52,352 nt of DNA from Burkholderiales bacterium UBA4615 (lineage in GTDB: Bacteria; Pseudomonadota; Gammaproteobacteria; Burkholderiales; Burkholderiaceae_E), in assembly GCA_002386465.1 (NCBI GenBank), contig DGIT01000026.1, forward strand, positions 1 to 52,352, read 5' to 3'. The notes beneath the pieces are model-generated. The model saw only the letters and a program-made list of their open reading frames with translations. It had not been told where the DNA came from and ran no database searches. The position numbers were made by a program, and so were the translations under genes. Below are positions 39,946 through 49,244 of this stretch, in pieces. How positions within the stretch are numbered: the stretch's first letter is position 1; every line of letters starts with the position of its first letter.

Positions 39946-41127
39946 TCAGCCTGACGGTCCTTGGCGCACGACACGCCCGTCCGGACAGCGTACGACATGT
40001 CCGTCGATCTCAAGCAGTACCAGTTGCGCGCCCAATGTGTCAGGGGCCATGCCGAGGTGCTCGCCAAGGGTATCGGGCAGCACCGGTTCATGCCCGATGA
40101 CGGCCAGCAGGCGGGCACAGGCCGGGTCTGAAAGTGGCTGTTCCCGGCCCTTGGGGGCAGACGACGCCGAAGGAGGGTGTGTGGGATGGTTCGAGAGACG
40201 GTTCTCGGACGGCGGGCGGGAGTGCGGCCGGCCGCCGGGCCACTCGGACAGCAGGTCTTCTACCGACTCGACCAGCCGCGCGCCCTCCTTGATGAGCGCA
40301 TGGCACCCTCTGGCAAGCGGCGAGTGAATTGACCCCGGGATTGCAAAGACCTCCCGCCCGTAATCAGCGGCCAGGCGGGCGGTGATGAGCGAGCCGCTGC
40401 GCAGGGCCGCTTCAATGACGAGGACGCCGCGGGCCATGGCGGCAATCAGCCGATTACGCCGTGGAAACAGCCCGGGCAATGGCGCTGTGCCCAGCGGCAG
40501 CTCCGAGACCAGCGCCCCGTTCAGCGCAATGCGTTCGGACAGTGCCAGATGACGGCGCGGGTAAATGACATCGACCCCGGTCCCCAACACCCCGACCGTA
40601 CCGGACCCGCCTGAGAGCGCGCCGTCATGCGCGGCCGCATCGATGCCCAGCGCCATCCCGCTGACGACAGTCAGACCTGCGCCAGACAGTTCGGCACTGA
40701 AGGCCCGTGCATGCGCAACCCCGCCCGCCGTGGCATTGCGGGATCCAACCACTGCGACCATCGGACGATTCAGCGACTCGCGCTGACCGACCACATGCAG
40801 GAGCACTGGCGGATCGGCCAAGTGCAGCAGCCCGGCGGGATAGTCCGGGTCGTCCAGGGTGACCAGATGATGGCGTGCGCTGCTGCGCAGCCAGTTCAAG
40901 GCCTGGGCGACCCTGGTCTCAAGGGCAGCGTCCTGGCCCGCCAGCGCGCGTGCCCGGGGTTCGCCGACTGCTTGCGCGAGATCGGCTGCAGACGCGTGAA
41001 GGACGCCGATCGCCGAACCGCAATGCGCCAGGAGGCGGCGTGCCCCGTGTGACCCGATGCCGGGTGTCAGTGCCAGCCGCAGCCAGGCCGCCAGCGTGTC
41101 GTCATGCACTGGGTGGGCGATGGCCAT
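39946..41127 (-). CDS. dprA: DNA-protecting protein DprA (DNA processing)
   Basis: DprA loads RecA on incoming single-stranded DNA during natural transformation. The 393-residue protein has an N-terminal SAM/helix-hairpin part (LRLALTPGIGSHGARRLLAHCG), the Rossmann-like DprA core with VAVVGSRNATAGGVAHARAFSAELS, VVSGMALGIDAAAHDGAL, GVLGTGVDVIYPRRH and FPRRNRLIAAMARGVLVIEAALRSGSLITARLA, and a C-terminal winged-helix (ARLLAVIGHEPVLPDTLGEHLG) joined by a Pro/Ser/His-rich linker (about 300-330). All core motifs are intact. It follows the LysM protein gene by 46 bases and precedes topB. The order LysM-dprA-topB is common in Betaproteobacteria. Confidence 0.96.
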   Translation of the reverse strand: MAIAHPVHDDTLAAWLRLALTPGIGSHGARRLLAHCGSAIGVLHASAADLAQAVGEPRARALAGQDAALETRVAQALNWLRSSARHHLVTLDDPDYPAGLLHLADPPVLLHVVGQRESLNRPMVAVVGSRNATAGGVAHARAFSAELSGAGLTVVSGMALGIDAAAHDGALSGGSGTVGVLGTGVDVIYPRRHLALSERIALNGALVSELPLGTAPLPGLFPRRNRLIAAMARGVLVIEAALRSGSLITARLAADYGREVFAIPGSIHSPLARGCHALIKEGARLVESVEDLLSEWPGGRPHSRPPSENRLSNHPTHPPSASSAPKGREQPLSDPACARLLAVIGHEPVLPDTLGEHLGMAPDTLGAQLVLLEIDGHVVRCPDGRVVRQGPSG

Positions 41128-41173
41128 GTTCGCACCAGCCGCCCGTTGTTCAGTGGATGGCGGCTGTGGGCCT

Positions 41174-42259
41174 TCAGGGGTTCACCACCGTTGCCCCAAC
41201 CGAGATGGGCTCGGTGGCGGCCACGACCAGCCCATAGGCGATGCGATCGAACAAACGGAAGATGATGACCTGGCCGATGGACTCGTTGGGCAGCTTGACC
41301 GGCTGACGCAATTCGCGGTCGGTGATGGTGCGCCCGGTTGTCTGCACGGCCAGCACATGGCCGATCTCCAGCCCGTGCTGTGAGCCGACCGACAAGGCCA
41401 CGACATTGTGTTTTCCGACGGCGTCGATCCCACGATAGACCGAGACAATGCGCCCCTCGACTGGCAGTTCGGGCGGACGTGGCACCAGCGCAGGGAAAGA
41501 CGAGGGCGTTGCCGGCATCAGGCGGTCGCCCTCGCCGATTTCTTCGTTGTTGGCCAGGATGCGGAAGGTGGATGGGTCGCCGTCGCGGATCATCTGGGCG
41601 TTGCCAACGAAGAGGGTTTCCCAGGCGATGGGTTGGCGCGTGACCGGATCGAGTAGCGGGCGCACCGGCCGGTAGACATGCCAGTCCGAGACCGAGGCAT
41701 CGGGCACACCGCGTACATAGGCCAGATCGCCGCGCCCCAGATACAGGCGGCCGTCCTGGGTGGCCACGATGCGCGGGTGATCGCGCAGACCCTCGGCCTC
41801 GACAATGAGCGGCCGGTTCAGGAAATGCTGGACAGCCGTCAGGTTCAGCGTGGGCACCGCTTCGCCGCGCAACTCGCCGGGTCGCACGCGCGGCTGCAGC
41901 CGCACGGTGGGCTCGGTGCCCGACTGTGCGCCTGCGGAACCTGCGCCGACGGCACGACCCAATCGCAGGCGGGGCTGGGCGCCCGAGCGGTCCAGGTAAA
42001 CAATATCGCCCGGGTAGATCAGATGGGGATTGGCAATCTGCTCGCGGTTGAGCTGCCAGATTTGCGGCCACTGCCAGGGGGACTTCAGGAAGCGCGCGGA
42101 AATATCCCAGAGCGTGTCACCCTTCACGACGGTGTAAGCGTCGGGCGCATTGGGCGAGAGCGTGACCGGCGGGGTGGGCCCAGACGGGGCGGCTTGAGAC
42201 AGCGCAGTAGCAAGCCAGAGCGCGCAGCCCAAAACCCCCATGGTAAAATTCTTGATCAT
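41174..42259 (-). CDS. LysM-domain cell-wall-binding protein
   Basis: The 361-residue precursor has a signal peptide (MIKNFTMGVLGCALWLATALSQA, to about residue 24) and one LysM domain (about 42-90, AYTVVKGDTLWDISARFLKSPWQWPQIWQLN and NPHLIYPGDIVYL). The rest has no recognised domain, although the pattern of beta-rich segments (ARVRPGELRGEAVPTLNLTAVQHFLNRPLIVEAEGL) is shared with homologues encoded beside dprA in many Betaproteobacteria. It probably binds peptidoglycan in the periplasm. ATG 42259 was chosen to begin the signal peptide. It is divergent from def, with about 100 bases between them. Confidence 0.9.
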   Translation of the reverse strand: MIKNFTMGVLGCALWLATALSQAAPSGPTPPVTLSPNAPDAYTVVKGDTLWDISARFLKSPWQWPQIWQLNREQIANPHLIYPGDIVYLDRSGAQPRLRLGRAVGAGSAGAQSGTEPTVRLQPRVRPGELRGEAVPTLNLTAVQHFLNRPLIVEAEGLRDHPRIVATQDGRLYLGRGDLAYVRGVPDASVSDWHVYRPVRPLLDPVTRQPIAWETLFVGNAQMIRDGDPSTFRILANNEEIGEGDRLMPATPSSFPALVPRPPELPVEGRIVSVYRGIDAVGKHNVVALSVGSQHGLEIGHVLAVQTTGRTITDRELRQPVKLPNESIGQVIIFRLFDRIAYGLVVAATEPISVGATVVNP

Positions 42260-42359
42260 TTGAGACTGCCTGGCGGCCGACGGTTCCGTGATGCAGTCGA
42301 TGGTACGTCGATCCGACGGCCACCTACCCCTACTGAAGTTCAACGGTTGGTCTAGTCCG

Positions 42360-42866
42360 ATGGCCGTACTTGACATTCTGCGTTACCCGGATACGCGTCT
42401 GCACACGGTTGCCAAACCCGTGGCGCAGGTCGATGAGCGTGTGCGCACGCTGGTGGCGGACATGGCGCAAACGATGTACGCGGCACCCGGCATTGGATTG
42501 GCCGCCACGCAGGTCAATGTTCACGAGCAGGTTATCGTCATCGATCTGTCCGATGCGCGCGACCACTTGCGGGTGTTCATCAATCCGGAAATCATTGCGC
42601 ATTCAGAAGAGCGTGCTGACGGCGAGGAGGGATGCCTGTCGGTGCCGGGCATCTACGATGAGGTCGAGCGGTTTGCCCGCATCACAGTGCGCGCGCTGAA
42701 TCTGGACGGCCAATCGTTCGAGCTTGAAGCCAGCGGGTTGCTTGCGGTGTGCATTCAGCACGAGATGGATCATCTGAAGGGCAAGGTGTTCGTGCAGTAC
42801 CTCTCGCGCCTGAAGCAAAGCCGTATTCGCGGCAAGATGGCCAAGCTCGACCGTCAGGCTGCCTGA
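42360..42866 (+). CDS. def: peptide deformylase
   Basis: Def removes the formyl group from nascent proteins. The 168-residue product has the three standard motifs: GIGLAATQ (44-51), EGCLSVPG (90-97, with metal ligand Cys92) and QHEMDHLKG (133-141, with the two metal histidines and catalytic Glu). ATG 42360 gives the usual start MAVLDILRYPD. Fmt, which installs the formyl group, follows 39 bases downstream, so the pair makes the normal formylation cycle. The length matches the E. coli enzyme (169 aa). Confidence 0.97.
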   Translation: MAVLDILRYPDTRLHTVAKPVAQVDERVRTLVADMAQTMYAAPGIGLAATQVNVHEQVIVIDLSDARDHLRVFINPEIIAHSEERADGEEGCLSVPGIYDEVERFARITVRALNLDGQSFELEASGLLAVCIQHEMDHLKGKVFVQYLSRLKQSRIRGKMAKLDRQAA

Positions 42867-42905
42867 CGGCCTACGCCCCGCGACGCTGCTTTTTCCGAAC
42901 CTGCC

Positions 42906-43886
42906 ATGAGACTGGTGTTCGCCGGAACCCCGGTCTTTGCTGAACAGGCGCTGGCGGCCCTGCACGCTGCAGGCCATGGCATCGATCTGGTGCTCACCCG
43001 TCCTGACAAGCCGGCCCAGCGTGGCCAGAAGCTTGTGTCCAGCCCGGTCAAGCGCTGGGCGCAAGACCACGGCATCGAAGTTTTCCAGCCGCGCACCCTC
43101 AAGGATCCGCAGGCCTGCGAGCGGCTGCGTGCGGTGCAGCCCGAGCTGATGGTGGTGGCCGCCTATGGGCTGATCCTCCCGCAGGAGGTGCTCGATCTGC
43201 CGCGCCGGGGCTGCCTGAATATTCATGCCTCGCTGCTGCCACGTTGGCGGGGTGCTGCCCCGATCCAGCGCGCGATTCAGGCGGGCGATGCTGAAACCGG
43301 CATCACGATCATGCAAATGGATGCAGGGCTCGATACAGGCGACATGCGACTGGTGCGCACGCTGCCGATCGGGTCCGATGAGACCGGCGGCAGCGTGCAT
43401 GACCGGCTGGCGGAGCTGGGTGCACAGACCATTGTCCAGGCACTGGACGCGCTGGCCCGCGATGCGCTGCCCCGGCAGCCGCAACCGCAGACCGGCGTCA
43501 CCTATGCTGCCAAGATCGAGCGCGCCGATGCGGTCATCGACTGGAGCGAGTCGGCGCAGGCCATTGTCAATCGCATACGTGCCTTCGATCCCGCGCCCGG
43601 CTGCGTCACCGTGCTCGAACGTGCCCCCGAGCACCCGCTCAAGGTCTGGCGGGCAGCGCCTGCGAGCTCACCCGACAGATCGGTTGCCAGCGGGACGGTA
43701 CTTGCGGTCAGCCCGGATGCGCTGACTGTTGCATGCGGACCGTCACATGCCCCGCAGGCCGTGTCCCTGCTGGAACTGCAGCGCCCGGGTGGGCGGCGCA
43801 TGCCGGTGCGCGCATTCCTGGGCGGGTTTGCGATCCAGCCGGGCGACCGCTTGTGTGCCCCGCCTGCGGCCCGACCCGCGTCTTGA
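42906..43886 (+). CDS. fmt: methionyl-tRNA formyltransferase
   Basis: Fmt transfers a formyl group from 10-formyltetrahydrofolate to initiator Met-tRNA. The 326-residue protein has MRLVFAGTPVFAEQAL at the N terminus, the catalytic region CLNIHASLLPRWRGAAPIQRAI (with Asn, His and the later Asp in MDAGLDTGDM) and the C-terminal tRNA-binding domain (TYAAKIERADAVIDWSESAQAIVNRIRAFDPAPGC). All expected motifs are present and the length is close to the E. coli enzyme (315 aa). It follows def and precedes htpX. Confidence 0.97.
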   Translation: MRLVFAGTPVFAEQALAALHAAGHGIDLVLTRPDKPAQRGQKLVSSPVKRWAQDHGIEVFQPRTLKDPQACERLRAVQPELMVVAAYGLILPQEVLDLPRRGCLNIHASLLPRWRGAAPIQRAIQAGDAETGITIMQMDAGLDTGDMRLVRTLPIGSDETGGSVHDRLAELGAQTIVQALDALARDALPRQPQPQTGVTYAAKIERADAVIDWSESAQAIVNRIRAFDPAPGCVTVLERAPEHPLKVWRAAPASSPDRSVASGTVLAVSPDALTVACGPSHAPQAVSLLELQRPGGRRMPVRAFLGGFAIQPGDRLCAPPAARPAS

Positions 43887-43926
43887 GCAGCCGGGCTGCA
43901 TCGCGCCATCGATCTGTGTGGGATCG

Positions 43927-43955
43927 CTTGATTTCGGCCTGTGTCGGGCCAATAT
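43927..43955 (+). promoter_or_regulatory. possible heat-shock (RpoH) promoter for htpX
   Basis: CTTGATT (43927-43933) and GCCAATAT (43948-43955) are 14 bases apart. They match the sigma-32 consensus CTTGAAA / CCCCATNT at five of seven positions each, with correct spacing. HtpX is a heat-shock protein in many bacteria, which supports the idea. The leader that follows has two small GC hairpins (near 43971-43995 and 43999-44012). Confidence 0.45.
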
Positions 43956-44022
43956 GTGACACCTGCGGCGGGCTGAGAGGCTTCGCCGCATCAGGGCCTT
44001 CGGCCTCAACCTGGAGAAGTCA

Positions 44023-44904
44023 ATGTTCAGCTGGATGAAGACGGCGTTGCTGATGGCGGGCATCACGGCCTTGTTCGGTGCCTTGGGCGGCATGATCGGT
44101 GGCCAGCAGGGCATGCTGATGGCCCTGGGCTTCGCGCTGCTGTCCAACTTCTTTGCGTACTGGTTTTCAGACCGCATGGTGCTGCGCATGTACAACGCGC
44201 GCGAGGTCGACGAGACCAGTGCGCCGCAGTACTACGGCATGGTTCGTGAACTGGCTGAGCGGGCGGACCTGCCCATGCCCCGGGTCTATCTCATCGACGA
44301 AGACGCGCCCAACGCATTTGCCACCGGGCGCAATCCGCAGCACGCAGCGGTGGCGGCCACCACGGGCATTTTGCGCGTGCTCAGCGCCCGCGAATTGCGC
44401 GGCGTGATGGCCCACGAACTGGCCCATGTGAAGCACCGCGACATCCTGATTTCCACCGTCTCGGCCACCATGGCGGGCGCCATTTCCGCATTGGCGAATT
44501 TCGCGATGTTCTTCAGCAGCCGGGATAGCGAGGGTCGGCCGACCAATCCGATCGCCAGCATGGCGGTGGCAATGCTGGCCCCGTTTGCAGCCATGCTGAT
44601 TCAGATGGCCATTTCGCGGGCACGCGAATTTGAAGCTGACCGGTTGGGTGCAGAGATTGCCGGCGATCCGCAGGCGCTGGCCAGTGCGCTGGACAAGATC
44701 CACCGTTATGCGCAGGGCATTCCGCTGGAAGCCGCGCAGCGCCATCCTGAGACCGCACAGATGATGATCATGAATCCACTGTCCGGCGGCGGCTTGAGCG
44801 GGTTGTTCTCCACGCATCCGCCGACCGAAGAGCGCGTTGAGCGGCTCATGCGCATGGCCGGCGCCGCGGGCACGCACAGCCCTTCAGAGGGCGCACGGCG
44901 CTGA
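44023..44904 (+). CDS. htpX: membrane zinc protease HtpX
   Basis: HtpX is an inner-membrane M48 metalloprotease that degrades misfolded membrane proteins. The 293-residue protein has two N-terminal helices (about 7-45), the zinc motif HELAH (131-135), another hydrophobic pair (about 145-195), and AREFEADRLGAE, whose glutamate is the third zinc ligand. GGAGA precedes ATG 44023. The length is the same as E. coli HtpX. It lies between fmt and rsmB in the conserved plus-strand block. See the possible RpoH promoter upstream. Confidence 0.96.
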   Translation: MFSWMKTALLMAGITALFGALGGMIGGQQGMLMALGFALLSNFFAYWFSDRMVLRMYNAREVDETSAPQYYGMVRELAERADLPMPRVYLIDEDAPNAFATGRNPQHAAVAATTGILRVLSARELRGVMAHELAHVKHRDILISTVSATMAGAISALANFAMFFSSRDSEGRPTNPIASMAVAMLAPFAAMLIQMAISRAREFEADRLGAEIAGDPQALASALDKIHRYAQGIPLEAAQRHPETAQMMIMNPLSGGGLSGLFSTHPPTEERVERLMRMAGAAGTHSPSEGARR

Positions 44905-45037
44905 GGCGCTGACGCAGCCCGGCCCCGCGCCCTGGCGTCCTGCCTCCCCAGTCTCTCGCGAGCCCGCGCTGCCACCCGCTCCGCCTTCGTCGACCCGCCC
45001 ACCGGCTACTGCCGCGCGGGCAGCGCTCTCCGATGAA

Positions 45038-46351
45038 ATGGGCGCCGCAGCCCGGGCGCTCGCCGACATGGCGGGTGGCGAGCGTTTGCCCGATGCCCTG
45101 CAGCGTCATGCCTCGGCGCTGCCGATCGCATCGCGCGCGCCTGCCCGCGACATGGCGTATCAGGCGGTGCGCCGGTTCGGCCGGCTGCAGGCACTGGCTG
45201 CGCAGCTCAATCGCCAGCCACCCCGCCAGCCGATCCAGGCCCTGCAATGGGTCGCGCTCGCCCAACTGCTTGAGCCCATGCGTGCCGAGGCGATCGTGGT
45301 CGATCAGGCCGTGCTCGCCGCCCACCGGCTGGCCACCGAGCCTGGCCGATCCAGCGGACCCGCCAACTTTCTGAACGCCACGCTGCGCCGCTTTTTGCGT
45401 GAGCGCGATGCGCTGTTGCAAGTGACAGACAGCGACCCGCAGGCCCGTTTCGACCATCCCGAGTGGTGGCTGCAGCGGCTGCGTCAGGATTGGCCGCAGG
45501 ATTGGGAGTCGATCGTCGCGGTGAGCAATCGGCAGGCACCGCTCACATTGCGGGTTAACAGGCGGCGCACTGGGCTGCCGGACTATGCGCAGCGCCTGAG
45601 CGAGGCCGGGATGCCCAGCCGCAGGCTCGGGCCATATGCCCTGGCGCTTGAGCAGGCGCTGCCAGTGGAGCTGATTCCAGGGTTCGCGCAGGGCGAGGTC
45701 TCGGTGCAGGATGCCGGCGCCCAGCTTGCGGCTGAGCTGCTTGATCTGGCCGATGGCCAGCGCGTACTCGATGCCTGTGCCGCACCAGGAGGCAAGTCGA
45801 GCCATCTCCTGGAGTGTGCTGATGTCGAACTGCTTGCGATCGATGTCGACGCAGCCCGCTGCGCGCGGATTACGGCCAACCTCGAGCGCTGCCAGCTGCC
45901 GCAGGCCGACAGCCCGGGCAGTGCGACCGTGCGTGTGGCCGATGCCGCCCGCCCCGACACCTGGTGGGATGGCCGTCCCTTCGATCGCATCCTGCTCGAT
46001 GCGCCCTGCAGCGCTTCGGGCATCGTGCGGCGTCATCCCGATGCGCGCTGGCTGCGTCGCCGTGGCGATCTCACCACACTCGCCCAGCAGCAGTCCCGAA
46101 TGCTGGCGGCACTTTGGCCGCTGCTGACCCCGGGTGGTAAATTGCTTTTCGTGACCTGCTCCGTGTTTGCGCAGGAAGGTGAGGCGGTCATTGCCGCGTT
46201 CCTTCGACAGCAGGCCGGTGCCCACCGCCAGCCGCTTGAATGGGTCTGGCCAGACGGCACCCGGGAGACGATCGGGCAATTGCTGCCTCGGTCCGACCCC
46301 GACCGGGATCACGACGGTTTTTTCTATGCACTTCTGACCAGACGCCCGTGA
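45038..46351 (+). CDS. rsmB: 16S rRNA m5C967 methyltransferase RsmB
   Basis: RsmB methylates C967 of 16S rRNA. The N-terminal NusB-like RNA-binding domain runs from residue 1 to about 140. The Rossmann-type methyltransferase domain has the SAM motif LDACAAPGGKSSHLLE, DAPCSASGIVRRHPD with the releasing cysteine, and FVTCSVF with the nucleophilic cysteine. ATG 45038 gives 437 residues, close to E. coli (429). The frame stays open upstream through a Pro/Ala-rich 43-codon stretch to codon CTG 44909, just after htpX, so a longer start is possible. The stop overlaps the GTG of the next gene (GTGA). Confidence 0.94.
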   Translation: MGAAARALADMAGGERLPDALQRHASALPIASRAPARDMAYQAVRRFGRLQALAAQLNRQPPRQPIQALQWVALAQLLEPMRAEAIVVDQAVLAAHRLATEPGRSSGPANFLNATLRRFLRERDALLQVTDSDPQARFDHPEWWLQRLRQDWPQDWESIVAVSNRQAPLTLRVNRRRTGLPDYAQRLSEAGMPSRRLGPYALALEQALPVELIPGFAQGEVSVQDAGAQLAAELLDLADGQRVLDACAAPGGKSSHLLECADVELLAIDVDAARCARITANLERCQLPQADSPGSATVRVADAARPDTWWDGRPFDRILLDAPCSASGIVRRHPDARWLRRRGDLTTLAQQQSRMLAALWPLLTPGGKLLFVTCSVFAQEGEAVIAAFLRQQAGAHRQPLEWVWPDGTRETIGQLLPRSDPDRDHDGFFYALLTRRP

Positions 46352-46932
46352 AGCGACGCACCGCCATCGCGGCGCTGTCGACGGCGGCGCTGATGGTCTG
46401 GGTGCCCGCCGCGCACGGCGCCGATACCATTGAAGTCATTCAGGCGGGGCTCGAGCCCTCCGCCGACGGCGAGGCGTGGGTGCTGTCCGCTGACTTCCTG
46501 CTGACCGTCAATTCAGCCCTCGAAGAAGCGGTCAATCGCGGCATGACCCTGCCGTTTGTCGTCGAGTTCGAACTGCGCCGGCCACGCTGGTACTGGCGCG
46601 ACGAACGCGCCGCCACGGCGACCCAGACCCATCGTCTGTCCTACCAGCCGATCACACGGCAATACCGGCTGCTGCTCAATGGCGTGCCGCTGTCCTTTCC
46701 GACACTGGGAGAGGCTGTCGATGCGCTGTCGCGCCTGCGCGGCTGGCGGGTGATGCCACGAGATCGCGTGGCTCCGGGCACGGTCTATGAGGGCTGGCTG
46801 CGCATGCGCATCGAGACTGACCTGCTGCCGCGGTCTTTCCAGATCTCTGCAGCCACCGGCCGCGACTGGACGCCCCAATCCGAATGGAAGCGCATCCCGC
46901 TCAAACCGGAGACATCGAGAAGCGCACCGTGA
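46348..46932 (+). CDS. DUF4390 family exported protein
   Basis: The 194-residue product has a signal peptide from residue 1 to about 24 (KRRTAIAALSTAALMVWVPAAHGA). The mature part is rich in beta structure, with LSADFLLTVNSALEEAVNRGMTLPFVVEFELRRPRWYWRDE and YQPITRQYRLL, typical of DUF4390, a family encoded next to ntrY in many Betaproteobacteria. The role is unknown, but the fixed gene order and overlapping starts and stops with rsmB (GTGA) and ntrY (GTGA) suggest a function in sensing or controlling the NtrY kinase. GTG start is dictated by the overlap. Confidence 0.92.
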   Translation: MKRRTAIAALSTAALMVWVPAAHGADTIEVIQAGLEPSADGEAWVLSADFLLTVNSALEEAVNRGMTLPFVVEFELRRPRWYWRDERAATATQTHRLSYQPITRQYRLLLNGVPLSFPTLGEAVDALSRLRGWRVMPRDRVAPGTVYEGWLRMRIETDLLPRSFQISAATGRDWTPQSEWKRIPLKPETSRSAP

Positions 46933-49238
46933 CGAACGCGCTGCGCTACGCGCTGTTCGCCTCGGTCGCGCTGGCTGCAGTGCTGCTGACGCTGCTGGCT
47001 CTGGCCAGCGGCAACGATCAGCTGCTTGAGCGCCACTATCGCCTGCTGCTGGGCCTGAACATTGCAGTGGGCCTGGGCCTGTTGCTGCTCGCCGCCGAAC
47101 TGGCCCGCCGGTTGTGGAAGCGCTGGCGTGCCGGCCTGTTCGGCACACGCCTGATGGCCCGACTGGCATTGGCCTTCACGCTCATGACACTCGCACCGGT
47201 CCTGCTCATCTACATGGTCGCCGTGCAGTTTCTGGGGCGATCGGTCGAGTCCTGGTACGACGTGCCGATGGAGCGCGCGTTGGAGTCCGGCCTGACGCTC
47301 GGGCGGGCGTCCCTCGACTCGTTACTGGGGGAACTGCAAAGCCGGGCGCGCACCATGGCGAGCGAGTTGTCCGATCTGCCGGCATCGCAATGGTCGGCGA
47401 GTCTGGATGACCTGCGTGATCGCGCGGGTGTACAGGAAGCCCTGATCGTCAGCGGCACCGGGCGCATCGTAGCTGCCAGCGGCGGCAGTCTCACGCGACT
47501 GCTCCCCGATCTGCCTTCGCCGTCGGCGCTGCGCGCAGCCCGCAGTGCGCGTTCCTACGCGGTGGCCGAGCCGGTGGGGGTGGCATCAGGCGACGGCGCC
47601 GAGGCGGGCGGGCCGCGTGGTCTGCGCATGCGGGTGATCGAAGCCATCGTGCAGCCTGGACGTTTGGGCGACGAGATGCGCCTGCTGCAACTGCTGCAAC
47701 CGGTGCCGCAAACCCTCGCCGGTAATGCCGAGGCCGTGCAGCAGGGCTGGCGCGACTACCAGGAGCTGGCGCTGGGCCGGGCCGGCCTCAAGCGCATCTT
47801 TCGCATCACGATGACCGTGACGCTGCTGCTCACGGTGTTCTCGGCGATCGCGGCCTCGTTTCTACTGGCCGGCTGGATGACCGGCCCACTGGCCATGCTG
47901 GCAGCGGGTACACGCGCTGTCGCCGAGGGTGATTTCCGACCGGTCAAGGATTACTCGGGCAGGGATGAGCTGGGCGTGCTCACGCAATCGTTCAATGCCA
48001 TGACCCGCCAGCTTGAAGAGGCGCGCGCGCTGGTCGAGCACAACCAGCAGGAACTCGAGCGGGCCAACAGTTGGCTGGCGAGCGTGCTGGCCAACCTCAC
48101 GGCCGGGGTGATCGTGCTGGATGAAGCCTTCCGGGTGTCGTTGGCCAATGCCGGTGCGCAGCGCATTCTGGAGCTCGGGGCCGAGCCGGTGACCGGTCGA
48201 CTGCTCACCGAACTGCCGCGCTTGAGCGAGGCCGGCCCGCAAATCCTGCAGGCCTTTGCCGACCTGGACGCCACCCAGCAGCGCGCCTGGCAGCGTCAGC
48301 TGAGCTTTCGACGCGGAACGGACGAGGGCGCGGACGCCGCGCCTGCGCTGACCTTGCTGGTGCGCGGCGCAGCCCTGCCCGGCCCGCAGCGCGGCTGGCT
48401 GGTGGTGTTCGATGACGTGAGCGAAGTGGTCTCGGCACAGCGTGAAGTGGCCTGGAGCGAAGTGGCGCGCAGGTTGGCCCATGAAATCAAGAATCCGCTC
48501 ACGCCGATCCAGCTGGCGGCCGAGCGCATGCAGCACAAGCTGGCTGACAAGCTTCCTGCACCCGATGCCGACTTGCTGGCCCGCAGTTCGCGCACGATTG
48601 TCGAGCAGGTCGGAGCGCTCAAGCTCATGGTGGATGAATTCAGCGACTACGCCCGCCTGCCCGCTGCACGCCTGGCGCCGGTGTATCTCAACGGGCTGGT
48701 GCGTGGCGTGCTCGGGCTGTATGCGCCGGTTGAAGCAGCCGGCGGCCTGCATGCACAGCTCGAGCCCGATCTGCCGGCCATTCAGGGTGATGCCAGTCAA
48801 CTGCGGCGGGTGCTGGTGAATCTGGTGAAGAACGCGCTGGAGGCGACCGAGCGACAGGCAGAGCGGCGCATCGAGCTGAAAACCGAAAGTGTGCTTCGAG
48901 CGGGGACGCTGGTGGGTGTGAGACTGCTGGTGAGCGACAGTGGACCCGGCTTTCCGGCGGCCACCCTGGCGCGAGCCTTCGAGCCCTATGTCACCACCAA
49001 GCCGAAAGGCACCGGACTGGGTCTGGCCATCGTTCGCAAGATCGCTGAAGAGCACGGCGCGCGGGTAGAACTGAATAATCTCAGCGACGACGGAGCGGTC
49101 AGGGGTGCCCAAGTCAGTGTGCTATTTACCAAGTTGGTAAAAAACGACGACAATTGCGGCATCCACACAACACTCGGGGCTGCCGAGGCTGTCAAGGGGT
49201 CGCCTGAAGGGCTGCCCGACGCCCGGTCCGGGAACTAG
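46929..49238 (+). CDS. ntrY: sensor histidine kinase NtrY
   Basis: The 769-residue inner-membrane kinase has two to three N-terminal membrane helices (about 6-27, 40-57, 78-100), a periplasmic or extracytoplasmic region (101-295), a further helix (about 296-316) and a HAMP domain (317-370). A PAS-like part (380-500) is followed by the dimerisation segment with phospho-histidine His518 (RRLAHEIKNPLTPIQL) and the ATPase domain (N box LVNLVKNALEA, G boxes DSGPGFP and GTGLGLAIVRKI). It should phosphorylate NtrX. The last 30 residues (KNDDNCGIHTTLGAAEAV...) extend past the ATPase domain without a known match. GTG 46929 overlaps the previous stop. Confidence 0.95.
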   Translation: MTNALRYALFASVALAAVLLTLLALASGNDQLLERHYRLLLGLNIAVGLGLLLLAAELARRLWKRWRAGLFGTRLMARLALAFTLMTLAPVLLIYMVAVQFLGRSVESWYDVPMERALESGLTLGRASLDSLLGELQSRARTMASELSDLPASQWSASLDDLRDRAGVQEALIVSGTGRIVAASGGSLTRLLPDLPSPSALRAARSARSYAVAEPVGVASGDGAEAGGPRGLRMRVIEAIVQPGRLGDEMRLLQLLQPVPQTLAGNAEAVQQGWRDYQELALGRAGLKRIFRITMTVTLLLTVFSAIAASFLLAGWMTGPLAMLAAGTRAVAEGDFRPVKDYSGRDELGVLTQSFNAMTRQLEEARALVEHNQQELERANSWLASVLANLTAGVIVLDEAFRVSLANAGAQRILELGAEPVTGRLLTELPRLSEAGPQILQAFADLDATQQRAWQRQLSFRRGTDEGADAAPALTLLVRGAALPGPQRGWLVVFDDVSEVVSAQREVAWSEVARRLAHEIKNPLTPIQLAAERMQHKLADKLPAPDADLLARSSRTIVEQVGALKLMVDEFSDYARLPAARLAPVYLNGLVRGVLGLYAPVEAAGGLHAQLEPDLPAIQGDASQLRRVLVNLVKNALEATERQAERRIELKTESVLRAGTLVGVRLLVSDSGPGFPAATLARAFEPYVTTKPKGTGLGLAIVRKIAEEHGARVELNNLSDDGAVRGAQVSVLFTKLVKNDDNCGIHTTLGAAEAVKGSPEGLPDARSGN

Positions 49239-49244
49239 GAACAC

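Noticed and set aside
44846..46312. Long minus-strand frame (488 codons) opposite rsmB
   Set aside because: RsmB has all family motifs on the plus strand. The antisense frame is a shadow of GC-rich codon use and matches nothing I know.
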